From assembly GCA_022071945.1 (NCBI GenBank), contig JAJVIN010000015.1, positions 168,411-232,410 of the forward strand: a stretch of 64,000 nt of DNA. The letters are read 5' to 3'. Position 1 is the first letter of the stretch; each line of letters begins with the position of its first letter. The notes under the pieces were generated by a model that was not told the origin of the DNA, ran no database searches, and was given only the letters and a program-made list of their open reading frames with translations. Both the position numbers and the translations under genes were made by a program. The DNA comes from Thermoanaerobaculia bacterium (lineage in GTDB: Bacteria; Acidobacteriota; Thermoanaerobaculia; UBA5066). Positions 53,203 through 61,429 of the stretch are shown piece by piece.

Positions 53203-55897
53203 CGGAGTCCTCCCCGGAAGCCCTCGGGAAGCGGATGACGAAGGCGAGGCCCTTCCGTTCCCGTTCGACTTCCATTGTCCCGTCCAGTTGCTCCACGAGT
53301 GTTCGCACGATGGTGAAGCCGAGTGTCTCGGCCGTGTGTGGATCCACGTCCGGCGGGAGGCCCGGCCCGTCGTCGCCGATCCGGAGCACGTACCCCGATT
53401 CGTGCTCCGAGAAGGCCACATGGATTCGCACGTTCGGTCCACCGCACGCGTACTTGAAGGCGTTCGTCACCAGCTCGTTGATGATCAGGCCGCACGGAAT
53501 CGCGACGCCGGCTTCCACGGGACCGCGCAGACAGACGAGATCGATCTTGGTCTCCCGATCGGCGTGGTCATACACCAGGCGGAGTCCGTGGATGAGGCGG
53601 TCGAGGTAGGCCTCCAGCTCCACCCTGCTCGAGTCCTTGCTCTGGTAGAGCATCTCGTGAATGAGAGCCATGGAGAGGAGGCGGTCTCGGCTTTCTTGGA
53701 GCATGGCCCGGGCCGTTGGATCCCCGATCCGCCTCGCCTGCAGGTAAAGGAGGCTCGCCACGATCTGCAGGCTGTTCTTGACGCGGTGGTGGATCTCCTT
53801 CAGCAGGACGCTCTTCTCTTCGATGGAGTGGACGAGCGCATTCTCCATGGCGGTCCGGTCCGTGACATCCTGAACGAAGCCCCTGAGCCGTACCGGCTTT
53901 CCCTTCGGGTCGAACTCGGCCTCGGCCTCCCCGGCCAGCACCCGCCCGGCGCCGCTGGGAAAGACCGGCCGGAACCGCTCGAGGCGAGCGTGGCCGGTCT
54001 GGAGCGCGAGCCTGATCCCGGCCTCGACCGAGGGCCGGTCCACGGGATCGACGGCCGCCAGAAGATCCTGCAACCCCAGGATGTTCCGCTCGTCGGGAGT
54101 GAGGCCGTGCAGCTGGTACGCATCGGGAGAGAGGCGAAGCGTCTGCTTGGAGAGATCGAGGTCCCAGCTCCCCAGCCCCGCCAGGCGCTCGGTCTTCAGC
54201 AGCAGGTCTCGCAGCCTGTTCTGTTCCGTCACGTCCGTCACCGTTCCGATGTAGCCCCGAGGGTTGCCCACGCCGTCGACTTCGAGCTGTGCCTGGACGC
54301 TCGCGAGCCGCTCCTCGCCACTTGGCAGGTAGAGCCGTATCTCGGTCGTCAGCGGGCTCCTTCGCTCCTCGAGTCCCTTTCTCCAGTACGCGAGGACGCA
54401 CTGCCGCTCCGCCGGCAACAACGACTGAACCCAGTTCCAGCCCAGCGCGCCTTCCCTGTCGAGACCCGTGATCTCGAGGTAGCGGGGGTTCACGAAAGTG
54501 AGCCGCCCCTCGAGGTCCATCCGGAAAACGCCCGCGGGGGACTGGTTCGCGAGCGCCTCGAAGAGCCTCGACGCATCGATGAGGGCCGCCGTCCGCTCTT
54601 CCACGAGGCGTTCGAGTTCCGCCCTCTGTGCCTCCAGCCTGTCAGCCTCCGCTCGCCGCTTGGAGAAATCCTCGATGACGCCGGCGAACCGGATCAGGGA
54701 GCCATCCGCATCCTTGACCGGAAAGCCCCTGATCTTGAGCCACCGGATCCCGTCCGAGGGCCCCTTGACCTTTCGTTCCGCCTGAAACGGCTTTCCCGTC
54801 CTGAGGTACTCCGTCATGGGCGCGCCCTCGTACTCATTCGAGTCGAGGAGCCGCAGAAGCTCGTCCGCGTCCTCGACCACGACGGCGGGGTCCAACCCGA
54901 GGAGCGCCCGGGACGCCGCATTGACGTAGATGAACTTCTCCGTCTTGCTGTCGTGGAGGAAGAGCACCTCGCTGATGCTCTCCCCCAGTTCCTTCAGGAC
55001 GGTCTCCGCCTCTTTCCGGCTCTCCTCCACGCGCCGTCTGGGGGTCACGTCCTCGGCGAATCCGGCGAGACGGTAGGGCTGACCGGTCGAATCCGGCACG
55101 GGGAAGTTCTGGGCATGAATGAACCGGACGGAACCGTCTGGCCGGACGATCCGGTATTCCTCGTCGAACCACTTTTCCCTGCGATTCGACAGTTCCAGCG
55201 CGGCGAGAACCCGCGGCTTGTCCTCGGGATGGATCGGCTCGACGAAGTCGGAGGGTCTCTCCATGATGTCCGCGACCCTTCGCCCCCAGAGCCGCTCGTA
55301 CGCCGGGTTCACGTAGAGCATCTTGCGCGTGGCGAAGTCACGCAGGAAGAACACCGGCCCGAGGTGCTCCATGATTTCCCTCAGCATCACGGCTCCGTCG
55401 TCGCGGTCCTTCTCGGCCGAACTCCGCCCCGACACGTCGATGCCGACCGCCAGGACGGTCCCATCCTTCCCATCCCTGGCGAAGGCGCTGTGCCACTCGA
55501 TGAGGCGTTCGGTGCCATCCCTGGCGAGGACGGGGCTGACACTGTGAGCGTGAGGCGACGAAGGCCCTTCCAGGCGACCCTTGAACCGGCGGCGGATGTC
55601 CTCGCTGAGCCGGGCCGGCAGGCACTTCGCGAACCAGTCCTCACCCACCAGTTCCGTCTGGGTCCAGCCCGTGAGCTGCTCGAAGAAGCGGCTGACAGTG
55701 ACAATCTTTCCGTCCTGGTCCAGCAAAAGGACGACGACGTGCGCCGTGTTGAGAATCACATCGGCCAGGCGGCCTTCCCGGCGGCGCGCCTCCCGTTCTC
55801 TCTTCAGCTGCTCCTCGAGAAGGCGGATCCTCCCCTCGAGCGCCGCGGATGGGGATGCCTCGCGCGAACCCTCGTCGAATGCCTTCCCGGGTCGCAT
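53195..55897 (-). CDS. Multi-PAS sensor kinase with HisKA_2 domain
   Basis: 900 residues from ATG 55897. A short coiled coil (LEEQLKREREARRREG) leads into five PAS/PAC domains at about 45-165, 175-290, 300-420, 440-560 and 570-690. HisKA_2 follows with His703 in LLKEIHHRVKNSLQ, then a HATPase (INELVTNAFKYA; GDDGPGLP). HisKA_2/HWE-type kinases usually feed receivers without DNA-binding domains. Cytosolic. Its stop overlaps the start of the receiver-PAS kinase, its likely partner. Confidence 0.9.
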   Translation of the reverse strand: MRPGKAFDEGSREASPSAALEGRIRLLEEQLKREREARRREGRLADVILNTAHVVVLLLDQDGKIVTVSRFFEQLTGWTQTELVGEDWFAKCLPARLSEDIRRRFKGRLEGPSSPHAHSVSPVLARDGTERLIEWHSAFARDGKDGTVLAVGIDVSGRSSAEKDRDDGAVMLREIMEHLGPVFFLRDFATRKMLYVNPAYERLWGRRVADIMERPSDFVEPIHPEDKPRVLAALELSNRREKWFDEEYRIVRPDGSVRFIHAQNFPVPDSTGQPYRLAGFAEDVTPRRRVEESRKEAETVLKELGESISEVLFLHDSKTEKFIYVNAASRALLGLDPAVVVEDADELLRLLDSNEYEGAPMTEYLRTGKPFQAERKVKGPSDGIRWLKIRGFPVKDADGSLIRFAGVIEDFSKRRAEADRLEAQRAELERLVEERTAALIDASRLFEALANQSPAGVFRMDLEGRLTFVNPRYLEITGLDREGALGWNWVQSLLPAERQCVLAYWRKGLEERRSPLTTEIRLYLPSGEERLASVQAQLEVDGVGNPRGYIGTVTDVTEQNRLRDLLLKTERLAGLGSWDLDLSKQTLRLSPDAYQLHGLTPDERNILGLQDLLAAVDPVDRPSVEAGIRLALQTGHARLERFRPVFPSGAGRVLAGEAEAEFDPKGKPVRLRGFVQDVTDRTAMENALVHSIEEKSVLLKEIHHRVKNSLQIVASLLYLQARRIGDPTARAMLQESRDRLLSMALIHEMLYQSKDSSRVELEAYLDRLIHGLRLVYDHADRETKIDLVCLRGPVEAGVAIPCGLIINELVTNAFKYACGGPNVRIHVAFSEHESGYVLRIGDDGPGLPPDVDPHTAETLGFTIVRTLVEQLDGTMEVERERKGLAFVIRFPRASGEDSGA

Positions 55898-55907
55898 CGC
55901 GGAAAGC

Positions 55908-57017
55908 CTAGCAGACGCCGGAGCCTGTGGAGGGCACGGGCGGCCTGTGTCCCGTCGCCTCCGCGAATCGCTCGATGAAGGCCTCCTGGGCGGAGTTCTG
56001 GATGTACCGGCCGTTGACCTGCCGGACCGTTGCGATCGCCGCCGCCGGAGACTGGCCCTGCCACACAAGCACGGCGGCGAGCAACAGTCCCGTGCGTCCC
56101 AGACCCGCGTGACAGTGGACGGCGACAGCGTCGCCCGCGCTCATGCTTCTCGCGATGTCACGGCAGAGTCTGGCCGCGGGCGCCAGGGCCGGAACCCCCA
56201 TGTCCGGAATCGGGAAGTGACGCCCCGAAAGCCCCGCGGCTCTCAGCGCCTCCCCCGGGAGTGTCTCGGACGTGAGGGTCACCACCAGGGAGACGCCCGC
56301 TCCCGCGATGGCGGACAGGTCCGTCTCGAGATCGCGCAGGAGGCCTGGTTTCGCCATTCCCGCAAGCTGTCCCGGAATCACCCAGTGGAAACTCCCCGGC
56401 AGCTCGGGAGTGAGCGGCGAGTTCGGCCAGCAGTTCCCATGCTTGACGAAGCGCTCGGCCAGCGGCGTCGGGGGATCGGTGAAGAACGACGGAACGGATC
56501 CACGAGCCTCCAGCCTCCGGTCCACGAGAAGGCCGATCTCGTCCGCGACCGATCGGGCGAACGCGAGGTCGTGAGTCACGACAACGGTGGTTCCCGGGCG
56601 CCCGCGGCGCCTGAGGGCAGCGACGAGTTCGGCCGTCTGAGACTCGGTGACGTCGACTGTGGGTTCGTCCAGGAGGAGAACCGGGGCCTCTGACGTCAGG
56701 GCTTCTTGCCATCGGGGCGTGCGATCGGGACGAATCTCCCCCGCGCGCGGGGGGCGCACCTGTCCCACCCAGGCCACGCGAGGATCCCCTTCTCGTTCCG
56801 TAAGGGGCGCGCCGTGGAGGAGCCAGGTTCCGTGGCGTTCAATGCCGGGGGGAAGGCGTCCGGCAAGCGCGAGGAGCAGCAAGCTCTTTCCGGTCCCGCT
56901 CGGACCGACGATGGCCGTCACCGCCCCGAGAGGGACGCTCCAGTCGAGGCTGCCGAGGACGGGCTCTCCGTCGCGCGTCAGGCTGGCGTGTCCGAGTTCG
57001 AAGGCTGCGACCCGCAC
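55908..57017 (-). CDS. Fusion of a shortened ABC ATPase and a dual-specificity protein phosphatase
   Basis: 369 residues from GTG 57017. Residues 1-185 resemble an ABC ATPase: Walker A GPSGTGKS (38-45), Q86, Walker B LLLDEPT (114-120) and H-loop His149. Only 27 residues lie between Q86 and Walker B, so the helical subdomain with the LSGGQ signature is missing. Residues about 205-350 are a dual-specificity phosphatase: general acid Asp272 in FPIPDMG and the CX5R loop HCHAGLGRTG (301-310; Cys302, Arg308). No membrane segment. It lies downstream of the roadblock genes. I know no standard family with this architecture; the protein may dephosphorylate Ser/Thr/Tyr or lipid targets under nucleotide control. 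Confidence 0.8.
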   Translation of the reverse strand: MRVAAFELGHASLTRDGEPVLGSLDWSVPLGAVTAIVGPSGTGKSLLLLALAGRLPPGIERHGTWLLHGAPLTEREGDPRVAWVGQVRPPRAGEIRPDRTPRWQEALTSEAPVLLLDEPTVDVTESQTAELVAALRRRGRPGTTVVVTHDLAFARSVADEIGLLVDRRLEARGSVPSFFTDPPTPLAERFVKHGNCWPNSPLTPELPGSFHWVIPGQLAGMAKPGLLRDLETDLSAIAGAGVSLVVTLTSETLPGEALRAAGLSGRHFPIPDMGVPALAPAARLCRDIARSMSAGDAVAVHCHAGLGRTGLLLAAVLVWQGQSPAAAIATVRQVNGRYIQNSAQEAFIERFAEATGHRPPVPSTGSGVC

Positions 57018-57039
57018 GGCTCAATCGCTTCTGGAGGGA

Positions 57040-57074
57040 GCTTGCGCGGAGCATCGTGGGGGCTCCGCGCAAGC
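57040..57074 (-). terminator. Strong hairpin between roadblock and phosphatase genes
   Basis: Perfect 13-bp arms GCTTGCGCGGAGC and GCTCCGCGCAAGC around a 9-nt loop. It starts 9 nt past the roadblock stop and ends 22 nt before the phosphatase start. No T-run follows, so it may attenuate or stabilise rather than stop transcription. Confidence 0.55.
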
Positions 57075-57082
57075 CCCGCGGC

Positions 57083-57487
57083 TCAGACCGCGGCCTCCAC
57101 CTTGGCGAGACAGGCCCGCGATTTGGCCAGGACGAGACCGAGATTCGCCGAGATCCTGCAGACGGAGACGAGGATGTAGTCCTCGTTCCGCTTGCACCTC
57201 TGGAACACGTGGATGAGGTTGTCGGAGAGGACGATGATCTCCTGGAAGTAGTGGTGTCCGTCATCCTTGACGCCACGGATCCGCTTGAAGGTCTTCTCGA
57301 TCGTGGTGACGTTCTGCCCCTGGAACATGTCTCCCGTCGCGGCCGCCACGAGGTCGATGACCTCCTGGGGGTGACTGTCGAGTGTCTTGATGCCGAGGAG
57401 CATCCCCGACGTCACGTCGACGAGGCCGGCGGCCACGCAGTCGGGAACGGATCTCTGGACATTGGCGAGTTCTGCATCGAGGCTCAT
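57083..57487 (-). CDS. Roadblock/LC7-like protein
   Basis: A 134-residue protein with AAGGAGA before ATG 57487. The pattern CVAAGLVDVTSGMLLGI, then VTTIEKTFKRI, then IIVLSDNLIHVFQRC and ILVSVCRISANLGLVLAKSR matches the alpha-beta sandwich of bacterial roadblock (MglB-like) proteins, which dimerise and regulate small GTPases. It is a diverged paralogue of the product at 57561. No Ras-like GTPase gene is in the window. Confidence 0.7.
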   Translation of the reverse strand: MSLDAELANVQRSVPDCVAAGLVDVTSGMLLGIKTLDSHPQEVIDLVAAATGDMFQGQNVTTIEKTFKRIRGVKDDGHHYFQEIIVLSDNLIHVFQRCKRNEDYILVSVCRISANLGLVLAKSRACLAKVEAAV

Positions 57488-57560
57488 GGTGTCTCCTTCA
57501 CTTCGGGGCTGGAGTTCGGGGAGTGATCCCCGTATGTGACTTGACGAGGGCGGACGTGTG

Positions 57561-57962
57561 TCACGGGACGAGGCTCTCGAGCCGGGAGACGCTGGCCTTC
57601 AGCTGCGCCCAGACCATGCCGACGTTGACGCGGCGTTCCGCTTCGAGAACGATGACCGCCTCACCCTGTTTGAAGATCTTTGCGTAGCGATCGCGAGTCC
57701 CCGTGGCGATCCGGATCTCGAGCGCCAGCGTCTGGGCAGGCCCGGCGGAAGTGGCGTCGCCCCTTCCGAGCTCGAGAACACGGGCGAGGTTCGCCCCGCC
57801 GAGGAGGTCTGTCGTGGCGGTCGCAAAGAGGCCGTCTTTCATGACGCCGTCCCGGTCGTGGGCCCCGAGGAGGCTGCCCGTCACGAGATCCACGACTCCG
57901 CAGGCGATGGCGCCGTCGAGTCTCGAGACGACCTCGCGGCAGACGGACCCGATCTCACTCAT
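57561..57962 (-). CDS. Roadblock/LC7-like protein, paralogue
   Basis: 133 residues from ATG 57962 (GGAGGAG ribosome site). GAIACGVVDLVTGSLLGA parallels the neighbouring roadblock protein, as do the length and the closing helix MVWAQLKASVSRLESLV. The start overlaps the stop of the REC/PATAN gene by 4 bp. Probably a homo- or heterodimerising scaffold in the signalling chain. Confidence 0.68.
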   Translation of the reverse strand: MSEIGSVCREVVSRLDGAIACGVVDLVTGSLLGAHDRDGVMKDGLFATATTDLLGGANLARVLELGRGDATSAGPAQTLALEIRIATGTRDRYAKIFKQGEAVIVLEAERRVNVGMVWAQLKASVSRLESLVP

Positions 57963-59101
57963 CTTTCTCCTCCCGTGGCGGGGCCCGACAGTTCCTGCTC
58001 GGAGGCAAGCCACCAGCGGGTCACGAACGATCGAAAGCGGCTCACGCCGATGTGGCCGTCCGCGCTGTCGACGACGGCCAGTGCGATCCTGGCGGGAGCG
58101 CTCCAGAAGACCGCGATCCCCACGTTCGCCCATGTGCACTCGAAGACTCCGTGCGGGGCCTCGCCCGTGAAGGCGATGGCGCGATCGACGAGCCCGCCGA
58201 GCGCCCGGCCCCAGAGCGCGGGGTCTCCATCACCCATGAGGATCCGGGAAGCGCCGGTGCCCGGTCTGGCCGCCACGACGAGCGCGCGCGGAGCGAACTC
58301 GGTGATCAGGGGGCGAAGCCTCAGCCACACCGGGATTCCCTCGGGATCGAGGTCCGGCGAACCGGGCTCGCTGACTGGCCCCGCCTCGAAGGCATCCGCC
58401 GCCGTCTCGGGCTCCTGGCCCTGGCGGCTCTCGTCGAGGAGCCGGCACCCCTCGATGAGGAGTTCCTGCCACGACTCCGAGACGGACCGTTCGGGAGCGG
58501 TGGCTCCCGGCTCGAGCCGGAAGTTCCCGCCTTCCCAGCGGAGCAGCTGATAGACCGCCTGGGCCCCTTTCAGGTCCCCGCAGGTGGCGTGACTGATCTG
58601 GCCCCCATCGAACCAGATCCCGCCCAGAGTCGCGCCCCGAGTGATTCGCAGCGCTCCCGTCACGCGAGAGAGCGCGTACATCTGGATCAGGTCCGGCAGC
58701 ATCGGGAGAACGACGGATCCGGCGAAACCCATCGTCGTCTCCAGGGCCCGGTCGACCGCCGCGAACAGAGACGGGAAGCTGAATGGTTTTTCCAGGTACT
58801 CGACAGAGGCTCGAGAGCGGATCTGTGCCCGCAGTTCCGCGGTTCCATAGGCGGTGATGACGATGACGGGGAGACGGGGAGCCAACGTGCGCGCCTCGAG
58901 GAGCAGCTCCAGACCGCTCATTCCCGGCATCCTCACGTCCGTGATGAGGAGGTCGGGCGGCGACTGGCGGATGCGGTCGAGCGCCTCTCCGGGGGAGGTG
59001 AGTCCCTCGAAGGCGAGGTCTGGCCTTGCTTTCGCCATCTGGCGCGCCGTCGCCCAGACCAGCGCCTCCTCGTCGTCCACCATCAACACGCGACGGCTCA
59101 T
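57959..59101 (-). CDS. Response regulator with PATAN (DUF4388) and C-terminal roadblock-like domain
   Basis: A 380-residue protein. Residues 1-120 are a receiver (VLMVDDEEALVW; Asp55 in LLITDVRMPG; Lys in YLEKPFSF). About 130-240 is a PATAN/DUF4388 domain (LPDLIQMYALSRVTGALRI; GGIWFDGGQISHATCG; AVYQLLRWEGGNFRLEPG). The last 110 residues (ALVVAARPGTGASRILMG; VFECTWANVGIAVFWSAP) look like another roadblock-type fold. There is no DNA-binding or enzymatic output. It overlaps the kinase and the roadblock gene by 4 bp each. Confidence 0.88.
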   Translation of the reverse strand: MSRRVLMVDDEEALVWATARQMAKARPDLAFEGLTSPGEALDRIRQSPPDLLITDVRMPGMSGLELLLEARTLAPRLPVIVITAYGTAELRAQIRSRASVEYLEKPFSFPSLFAAVDRALETTMGFAGSVVLPMLPDLIQMYALSRVTGALRITRGATLGGIWFDGGQISHATCGDLKGAQAVYQLLRWEGGNFRLEPGATAPERSVSESWQELLIEGCRLLDESRQGQEPETAADAFEAGPVSEPGSPDLDPEGIPVWLRLRPLITEFAPRALVVAARPGTGASRILMGDGDPALWGRALGGLVDRAIAFTGEAPHGVFECTWANVGIAVFWSAPARIALAVVDSADGHIGVSRFRSFVTRWWLASEQELSGPATGGER

Positions 59102-60186
59102 GACCTCACCTCGGGAAGAAGGACACTGAATACGGTCTCCACGCCCGGAGTGGACCGCGCGAAGAGCCGGCCTCCGTTCTCTCGAATCAGAGTCTGGGCA
59201 ATCGAAAGGCCGAGACCGATCTCCTTCGGTTTCGTCGTGAAGAACGGGTCGAAGATCCTGCCGATGAGTCCCTCCGGGATCCCTGGCCCGTTGTCCACGA
59301 CATCGATCTGGACGGCATGGCCGACGTCATCGAGGACCGGATCTGCTGGTGCCGAGATTCGTACGGCGACGCGGTCCGCCGTGCCCGTCGACTCCAGGGC
59401 GTTCTCGAGGAGAGCGAGAAGACTGTCTGTGATCTGGCCGCCATCCACCAGAACGTCGGGGACGGGACCCTCGACCGCTATTCTCAGTCCCGCTGTCCCG
59501 GCGGCAGCCGCTCCCTCCACCGCCTCCACGGCGCGGGCGACGAGGGACGCAGCCGAGTGGGGGCGGCGGTCGGGCGGCCTGGGTTGCCCGAACTCCAGCG
59601 ATGCCCTCACAAAGCCCTCGACTCGCGCGAGCAAGACGAGAATCCGCGAGGCGTATTCCCGGTGTGGATCCTCGGGCGCGAGTTCTCCGAGCAGCGTCTC
59701 GGTCAGGGCCTGGATCCCCGCCAGAGGGTTGCGGACCTCGTGAGCGAATCCCGCGACCATCCCGCCGAGGGCCGAGAGGCGCTCGAGCCGTCCCATCTCG
59801 CTCCGGGTCCGGAGCCGCTCGCTCACGTCCCGGAACAGGATGAGATAGCGCATCTGGGGAGGGGCGCTGGCGGCATGGATCACGGTCATTCCCAGCGAAA
59901 GCGGTCCCGCGCCGCCCCTGCGGAACTCGAACTCGACCTGCTGGTCGGCTCCGGCGCCCGTCGTCAGGAGCGCCTGTCTCGGCGCGGCGCTGGCGCCGAA
60001 CAGATCCCCGGCGAAGGATCCCAGGGTCCGTTCCGCCTCCAGTCCCAGCAGCTGCAGGGCCTTCCGGTTGGCGAAGGTCACGCGCGTCTCCACGCCAGCC
60101 GTCATGACGCCGGACGTGAGGTTGTCCAGGATGGCCTCGGCGAAAAGGGCCCGCTCCCCACCGCGAATCCGGGGTTGAGCACTCAT
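59098..60186 (-). CDS. PAS sensor histidine kinase
   Basis: A 362-residue cytosolic kinase. A PAS domain occupies about residues 15-125 (ILDNLTSGVMTAGVETRVTFAN; MRYLILFRDVSERLRT). HisKA carries His149 in GFAHEVRNPLAG; the HATPase shows DNGPGIPEGL and GLGLSIAQTLI. It overlaps the EAL gene and the REC/PATAN gene by 4 bp, so it is the probable phosphodonor for the receivers on both sides. Confidence 0.92.
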   Translation of the reverse strand: MSAQPRIRGGERALFAEAILDNLTSGVMTAGVETRVTFANRKALQLLGLEAERTLGSFAGDLFGASAAPRQALLTTGAGADQQVEFEFRRGGAGPLSLGMTVIHAASAPPQMRYLILFRDVSERLRTRSEMGRLERLSALGGMVAGFAHEVRNPLAGIQALTETLLGELAPEDPHREYASRILVLLARVEGFVRASLEFGQPRPPDRRPHSAASLVARAVEAVEGAAAAGTAGLRIAVEGPVPDVLVDGGQITDSLLALLENALESTGTADRVAVRISAPADPVLDDVGHAVQIDVVDNGPGIPEGLIGRIFDPFFTTKPKEIGLGLSIAQTLIRENGGRLFARSTPGVETVFSVLLPEVRS

Positions 60187-60941
60187 GCGTCGAAGAAGCG
60201 GCTCGCGGCCGCGGCAGGCGCTGGTCTTGCGAGGATGAAGCCCTGGACGAGATCGACTCCGATCTCCCTGACGGCCGCGATGTCGCCTTCGCAGCCGGGC
60301 CCCTCCGCGATGACGCTCGATCCGAATGCACGGGCCAGGCGGACGATCGAATCGAGAACCGCTTTCCGCCCGGCGTCCTCGTGACAGCCCTCCACCAGAA
60401 AGCGGTCGAGCTTGAAGTAGTGAGGACGGGTCTCGAGAATCATCCGGTAGTTCGACTGACCGAGCCCGATGTCGTCCAGCGCGATCTTGACCCCGCTCGC
60501 CGTCAGCGTGTCGAGGGCCTTCCTGAACCGGGGCCCGTCCCAGGAAGGCGCGTGCTCCACGATCTCCACGACCACACGGGCGGGCGAGAGCCCGCTGGCC
60601 GTCGCCCCTTCGACGAGAAACGAGGCGAAGTCCAGATCTCGCTCGAGAGTCGACGCGTGGACATTGACGGAAACCCGGACTCCGGGGGGAAGGGCTGGAA
60701 CACTTGCGAACGCGGTCTTGACACAGAGCCGGTCCAGCCGGGCTTCGCCACCCTTCCTGCGGGCGTACTCGAAGAGGACGCCCGCAGGCTCGAGGTTCGT
60801 CCCCTCCGGTCCTCTCGTGAGGCTCTCGAGGAGGTGGACGGCCGGGTCCGGCCCGGACAGGTCGAAGACGGGCTGGAAGACCGTTCTCACCGCCCCCGTC
60901 TCCAGGATCGCCTCGAGCGAACTGTGCACGTCGGACGTCAC
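60183..60941 (-). CDS. EAL-domain c-di-GMP phosphodiesterase
   Basis: 252 residues from GTG 60941, fixed by the 4-bp overlap with the upstream receiver gene. Although the signature reads ESL rather than EAL (LLESLTRG), the other active-site residues are visible: Asn in SVNVHAS, Glu in VEIVEH, the Asp pair in LDDIGLG, Lys in FKLDRF, Glu in VIAEG and Gln in VQGF. It is therefore likely active in hydrolysing c-di-GMP to pGpG. Stand-alone EAL without sensory domain; input probably comes from the coupled receiver. Confidence 0.9.
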   Translation of the reverse strand: MTSDVHSSLEAILETGAVRTVFQPVFDLSGPDPAVHLLESLTRGPEGTNLEPAGVLFEYARRKGGEARLDRLCVKTAFASVPALPPGVRVSVNVHASTLERDLDFASFLVEGATASGLSPARVVVEIVEHAPSWDGPRFRKALDTLTASGVKIALDDIGLGQSNYRMILETRPHYFKLDRFLVEGCHEDAGRKAVLDSIVRLARAFGSSVIAEGPGCEGDIAAVREIGVDLVQGFILARPAPAAAASRFFDA

Positions 60942-61312
60942 GCGCTCTCCTGGAGGAGCCGGTTCACGACCGCGGCAATCTCGGAGAGCGTCTTCGGCTT
61001 GCGCAGGAGGACCGTGGCTCCCCTCTTCACCGCTTCGGACTCCAGTTCGGATGTACCGAACGCCGTCAGGAGAATCGAGCGCATCCAGGGGCACCTCTCC
61101 CGCACGAGACCGACGATCTCCAGCCCCTCGGCCCCGTGAATCCCCGTCAGCCTGAAGTCCGCAATGAGGAGGTCATAGTGGACATTCAGGACGAGGGCCT
61201 GGGCCTCCTCGAGCTCGCGAGTGACGTCCACCTCGAACCCCTTCGACCGGAAGTAGCGGCCCATCGCAAAGAGGATCGACTCCTCGTCATCGACTATGAG
61301 TAGACGCGGCAT
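60938..61312 (-). CDS. Single-domain response regulator
   Basis: A 124-residue receiver only: LLIVDDEES acidic pocket, Asp52 in LLIADFRLTG, Thr in LLTAFG and Lys in LLRKPKT. No output domain. First gene of the coupled chain REC-EAL-kinase-REC/PATAN-roadblock; probably acts by binding the EAL protein or kinase when phosphorylated. Confidence 0.92.
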   Translation of the reverse strand: MPRLLIVDDEESILFAMGRYFRSKGFEVDVTRELEEAQALVLNVHYDLLIADFRLTGIHGAEGLEIVGLVRERCPWMRSILLTAFGTSELESEAVKRGATVLLRKPKTLSEIAAVVNRLLQESA

Positions 61313-61429
61313 CGCGGCGCTCAGTGCATTGTCCGTGCCACATTCAGAGAAGGGCCGAAATCCCGCCAGGACGCCATCTTCGCCGCTAGATCCGCGGGCC
61401 AGGGGGGATCACTGTCTCGAATCCGGGAC

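Noticed and set aside
60183..60941. The EAL protein as a catalytically dead receptor
   Set aside because: The signature reads ESL, but the Glu and all other active-site residues I checked are present, so activity is the better default.
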